Origin: Streptomyces echinoruber
Lineage (GTDB): Bacteria; Actinomycetota; Actinomycetes; Streptomycetales; Streptomycetaceae
Assembly: GCF_014651135.1 (NCBI RefSeq)
Contig: NZ_BMWH01000028.1
Span: 36,400 to 100,399, forward strand
Direction of reading: 5' to 3'
DNA length: 64,000 nt
Part shown: one piece after another, positions 61,704 through 64,000 of the stretch
Numbering within the stretch: the first letter of the stretch is position 1
How the letters are laid out: each line of letters starts with the position of its first letter
Notes under the pieces: model-generated
What the model saw: the letters and a program-made list of their open reading frames with translations, nothing else
Databases searched by the model: none
Told to the model about the DNA's origin: nothing
Position numbers and translations under genes: made by a program

Positions 61704-62678
61704 GTGTTCGCTGCAGAACGTCGCCAACTGATCCTCGAAATGGTGCGGGCCAACGGAGCGGTCTCGCTCCGTGAGCTCGCCCGCGTCGTCCAGACCTCCG
61801 AAGTGACCGTACGGCGGGACGTGCGCGCGCTGGAGGCAGAAGGACTCCTCGACCGCCGGCACGGCGGTGCGGTGCTGCCGGGCGGGTTCACCCGCGAATC
61901 CGGCTTCCCGCAGAAGTCGCACCTCGCGACCGCCGAGAAGACCGCCATCGCCGACCTCGCCGCCGGCTTCGTCGAAGAGGGCGAGGCGATCGTGGTCGGG
62001 GCGGGCACCACCACGCAGGAACTGGCCCGCCGGCTCGCCCGCGTGCCCGGGCTGACCGTCGTCACCAACTCCCTCCTGGTGGCCCAGGCGCTCGCTCACG
62101 CCAACCGGGTGGAGGTGGTGATGACCGGCGGCACGCTCCGCGGCTCCAACTACGCCCTCGTCGGCTCGGGCGCGGAGCAGTCCCTGCACGGGCTGCGGGT
62201 GTCGAAGGCCTTCCTGTCCGGCAGTGGCCTGACCGCCGAGCGCGGCCTGTCCACGTCCAACATGCTGTCGGCGTCCGTCGACCGCGCGCTGGTGCAGGCG
62301 GCCGCGGAGGTCGTCGTGCTCGCCGACCACACCAAGCTCGGCACCGACACGATGTTCCAGACCGTGCCGACCGAACTGATCACCCGCCTCGTCACCGACG
62401 AGCCGCCCGCGCACGAGGAGCGGGCGGCCACCGAGCTGCAGGCGCTCGCCGACCAGGGCGTCCAGATCGCCGTCGCGAACCCTTCCGGGACCGCGGGCGG
62501 CGGGGCGGGGGGTGAGCAGAACCAGGCGCGCGCACAGCGCCGGGACGTACCCCTCCCGGGGCCGCGCCGCGGGCAGCACCCCGGCGCCCCGGGCCTGCGA
62601 AGCGCCGGGGTACTGGGTGAGCAGGCCCCCACGGGGGCGGAGCAGCGGGCCCGGGTGGCGGACCTGCGGCGGCGGTGA
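61704..62678 (+). CDS. DeoR family transcriptional regulator
   Basis: The 324-residue protein has a DeoR helix-turn-helix at residues 1-57 (ERRQLILEMVRANGAVSLRELARVVQTSEVTVRRDVRALEAEG, landmarks VSLRELARVV and TVRRDVRALE) and RRHGGAVLPG, followed by a DeoRC sugar-phosphate sensor domain to about residue 235 (GEAIVVGAGTTTQELARRL, VTNSLLVAQAL, VVLADHTKLG). About 80 residues of Gly/Ala/Gln/Arg-rich tail follow. Regulators of this class often sense phosphosugars. It is the best candidate repressor for the six palindromes, but that link is inference. Confidence 0.88.
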   Translation: MFAAERRQLILEMVRANGAVSLRELARVVQTSEVTVRRDVRALEAEGLLDRRHGGAVLPGGFTRESGFPQKSHLATAEKTAIADLAAGFVEEGEAIVVGAGTTTQELARRLARVPGLTVVTNSLLVAQALAHANRVEVVMTGGTLRGSNYALVGSGAEQSLHGLRVSKAFLSGSGLTAERGLSTSNMLSASVDRALVQAAAEVVVLADHTKLGTDTMFQTVPTELITRLVTDEPPAHEERAATELQALADQGVQIAVANPSGTAGGGAGGEQNQARAQRRDVPLPGPRRGQHPGAPGLRSAGVLGEQAPTGAEQRARVADLRRR

Positions 62679-62800
62679 CGTACGGCGGCGGGGCGTATGC
62701 CGGGGCGGGTGTGTCCCGCGGGCGCGCGCCCCGGCGGACGTACGCCCGGCAGTCCGCATGGACGCACGCCCCGCGGGCCGCGCGCCTCCGCCCCGACAGC

Positions 62801-62838
62801 GACAGCGGGGGCTCCCGATGCCGGGAGCCCCCGCTGTC
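62801..62838. terminator. Bidirectional hairpin terminator
   Basis: GACAGCGGGGGCTCCCG and its perfect complement form a 17-base stem with a 4-base loop between the convergent DeoR and carboxylase genes. Confidence 0.88.
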
Positions 62839-62865
62839 CGTCTGTCTGCCGGCCCGTCCGCCGGG

Positions 62866-64000
62866 TCAGTCCTTGATTTCACAAATGGCGGCGCCGGAGC
62901 TGATGGCGGCGCCGACGGTGGCGGTCAGGCCCTTGACGGTGCCGGACTTGTGGGCGTTGAGGGGTTGTTCCATCTTCATCGCCTCCAGCACGACGATGAG
63001 GTCGCCCTCCTTGACCTGCTGGCCCTCCTCGACGGCGACCTTGACGATGGTGCCCTGCATGGGGGAGGCGAGGGTGTCGCCGGAGGCGGCCGGGCCGGAC
63101 TTGCGTGCGGCGCGCCGCTTGGGCCTGGCGCCGGCGGCCAGCCCGGTGCGGGCCAGGGACATGCCCAGGGAGGCGGGCAGGGAGACCTCCAGGCGCTTGC
63201 CGCCGACCTCGACCACGACCGTCTCCCGGCCGGCCTCCGCCTCCGCCTCGGCCGCCTCGGCGGGCGCGGCGAAGGGCGGGATGTCGTTGGTGAACTCGGT
63301 CTCGATCCAGCGGGTGTGCACGCTGAACGGGCCCTCGGAACCGTGGACTTCGGGGGCGAAGGCGGGGTCGCGCACCACCTTGCGGTGGAAGGGCAGCGCG
63401 GTGGCCATGCCCTCGATGCGGAACTCGTCCAGGGCCCGCGCGGCCCGCTCCAGGGCCTCTTTGCGGGTGCGGCCGGTGACGATCAGCTTGGCCAGCAGCG
63501 AGTCCCAGGCCGGGCCGATCACACTGCCGGCCTCCACCCCCGCGTCCAGCCGCACCCCGGGCCCGGACGGTGCCTCGAACTTCGTCACCGTGCCGGGCGC
63601 GGGCAGGAAGTTGCGGCCCGGGTCCTCGCCGTTGATGCGGAACTCGATGGAGTGCCCGCGCAGCACCGGGTCGTCGTAGCCGAGAGGCTCGCCGTCGGCG
63701 ATGCGGAACATCTCGCGGACCAGGTCGATGCCGGCGACCTCCTCGGTGACCGGGTGCTCGACCTGCAGGCGGGTGTTGACCTCCAGAAACGAGATGGTGC
63801 CGTCCTGGCCGACCAAAAACTCGCAGGTGCCGGCGCCGACGTAGCCGGCCTCCTTCAGGATGGCCTTGGAGGCCCGGTACAGCTCCGCCAGCTGCTCGTC
63901 GCTCAGGTAGGGGGCGGGGGCCTCCTCCACCAGCTTCTGGTGGCGGCGCTGCAGCGAGCAGTCCCGGGTGGAGACCACCACCACGTTGCCGTGGGTGTCG
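62866..64000 (-). CDS. Biotin-dependent acyl-CoA carboxylase alpha subunit, C-terminal part
   Basis: The gene enters from the right edge; about 377 codons are visible. The biotin carboxylase C-terminal part shows GTCEFLVGQDGTISFLEVNTRLQVEHPVTEEV, GHSIEFRINGEDPGRNFLPAPG and GVRLDAGVEAGSVI. After an Ala/Glu-rich linker comes a biotinyl domain with the carrier lysine in VLEAMKMEQPLNAHKSG. With a separate beta subunit such proteins form acetyl- or propionyl-CoA carboxylase. In S. coelicolor the AccA2 gene holds this relative position next to the DeoR gene, as I recall it. Confidence 0.92.
   Translation of the reverse strand, partial: DTHGNVVVVSTRDCSLQRRHQKLVEEAPAPYLSDEQLAELYRASKAILKEAGYVGAGTCEFLVGQDGTISFLEVNTRLQVEHPVTEEVAGIDLVREMFRIADGEPLGYDDPVLRGHSIEFRINGEDPGRNFLPAPGTVTKFEAPSGPGVRLDAGVEAGSVIGPAWDSLLAKLIVTGRTRKEALERAARALDEFRIEGMATALPFHRKVVRDPAFAPEVHGSEGPFSVHTRWIETEFTNDIPPFAAPAEAAEAEAEAGRETVVVEVGGKRLEVSLPASLGMSLARTGLAAGARPKRRAARKSGPAASGDTLASPMQGTIVKVAVEEGQQVKEGDLIVVLEAMKMEQPLNAHKSGTVKGLTATVGAAISSGAAICEIKD

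Overview
The window is high-GC actinobacterial DNA and reads as a Streptomyces chromosome core segment. Codon third positions are strongly G/C, GTG starts and 4-base GTGA/ATGA gene overlaps are common, and the gene set (afsQ1-afsQ2-sigQ, DUF397/DUF5753 regulators, many sigma factors, a nonulosonic-acid wall-polymer cluster) is typical of that genus. No tRNA, rRNA, CRISPR array, insertion sequence or prophage was seen. Gene names and families come from reading the translated sequences; no database search was run.

Layout. 1-1.2 kb: start of the succinate dehydrogenase operon (sdhC, sdhD) and a degenerate OHCU-decarboxylase-like gene. 1.4-5.1 kb: secreted GH20 hexosaminidase and three small conserved genes. 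5.2-9.3 kb: two paralogous ECF sigma factor/membrane protein pairs in tandem. 9.5-13 kb: L,D-transpeptidase lipoprotein, a methylmalonyl-CoA mutase large subunit and a Uma2-fold protein. 13.2-15.3 kb: flavin monooxygenase and divergent TetR regulator with two copies of an operator. 15.6-25.3 kb: acyltransferase, glycosyltransferases, a NeuA-HAD fusion and a NeuB-like synthase, best read as synthesis of a nonulosonic-acid (Kdn-type teichulosonic acid) wall polymer. 25.6-35.6 kb: M20 amidohydrolase, two BMP nucleoside-binding lipoproteins, a nucleoside ABC transporter, cytidine deaminase and thymidine phosphorylase. 35.7-41.1 kb: Uma2, STAS protein, SigG-like sigma factor, MFS exporter with divergent LysR, and an alpha/beta hydrolase. 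41.2-44.1 kb: adenosine deaminase, small secreted protein, PspC and VanZ proteins. 44.1-48.2 kb: afsQ1/afsQ2/lipoprotein and divergent sigQ. 48.6-59.2 kb: uridine-kinase-like gene, deoC with two aldehyde dehydrogenase genes, PH-domain protein, an XRE regulator with three DUF397 genes, a phosphohexomutase and purine nucleoside phosphorylase. 59.5-64 kb: gamma-glutamylcyclotransferase-like gene, LpdA-type flavoprotein, DeoR regulator, and the C-terminal part of a biotin-dependent carboxylase alpha subunit.

How it works together. The strongest signal is a scattered nucleoside salvage and catabolism system: uptake (BMP proteins and ABC transporter), deamination (cdd, add), phosphorolysis (deoA, purine nucleoside phosphorylase), a probable pentose-phosphate mutase, deoC and an aldehyde dehydrogenase for the acetaldehyde that DeoC releases. 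Six of these transcription units, spread over 32 kb, carry the same 12-base palindrome CTACGCGCGTAG (four perfect, two with one changed arm) close to the start codon. A DeoR-family regulator at the end of the window is the natural candidate repressor, but this is an inference.

Other notable points are a TetR operator that exactly fills a 17-base promoter spacer, a truncated aldehyde dehydrogenase without catalytic residues, three tandem DUF397 paralogues, a possible ATC start codon, a series of apparently leaderless promoters, and many short tandem repeats at gene ends.
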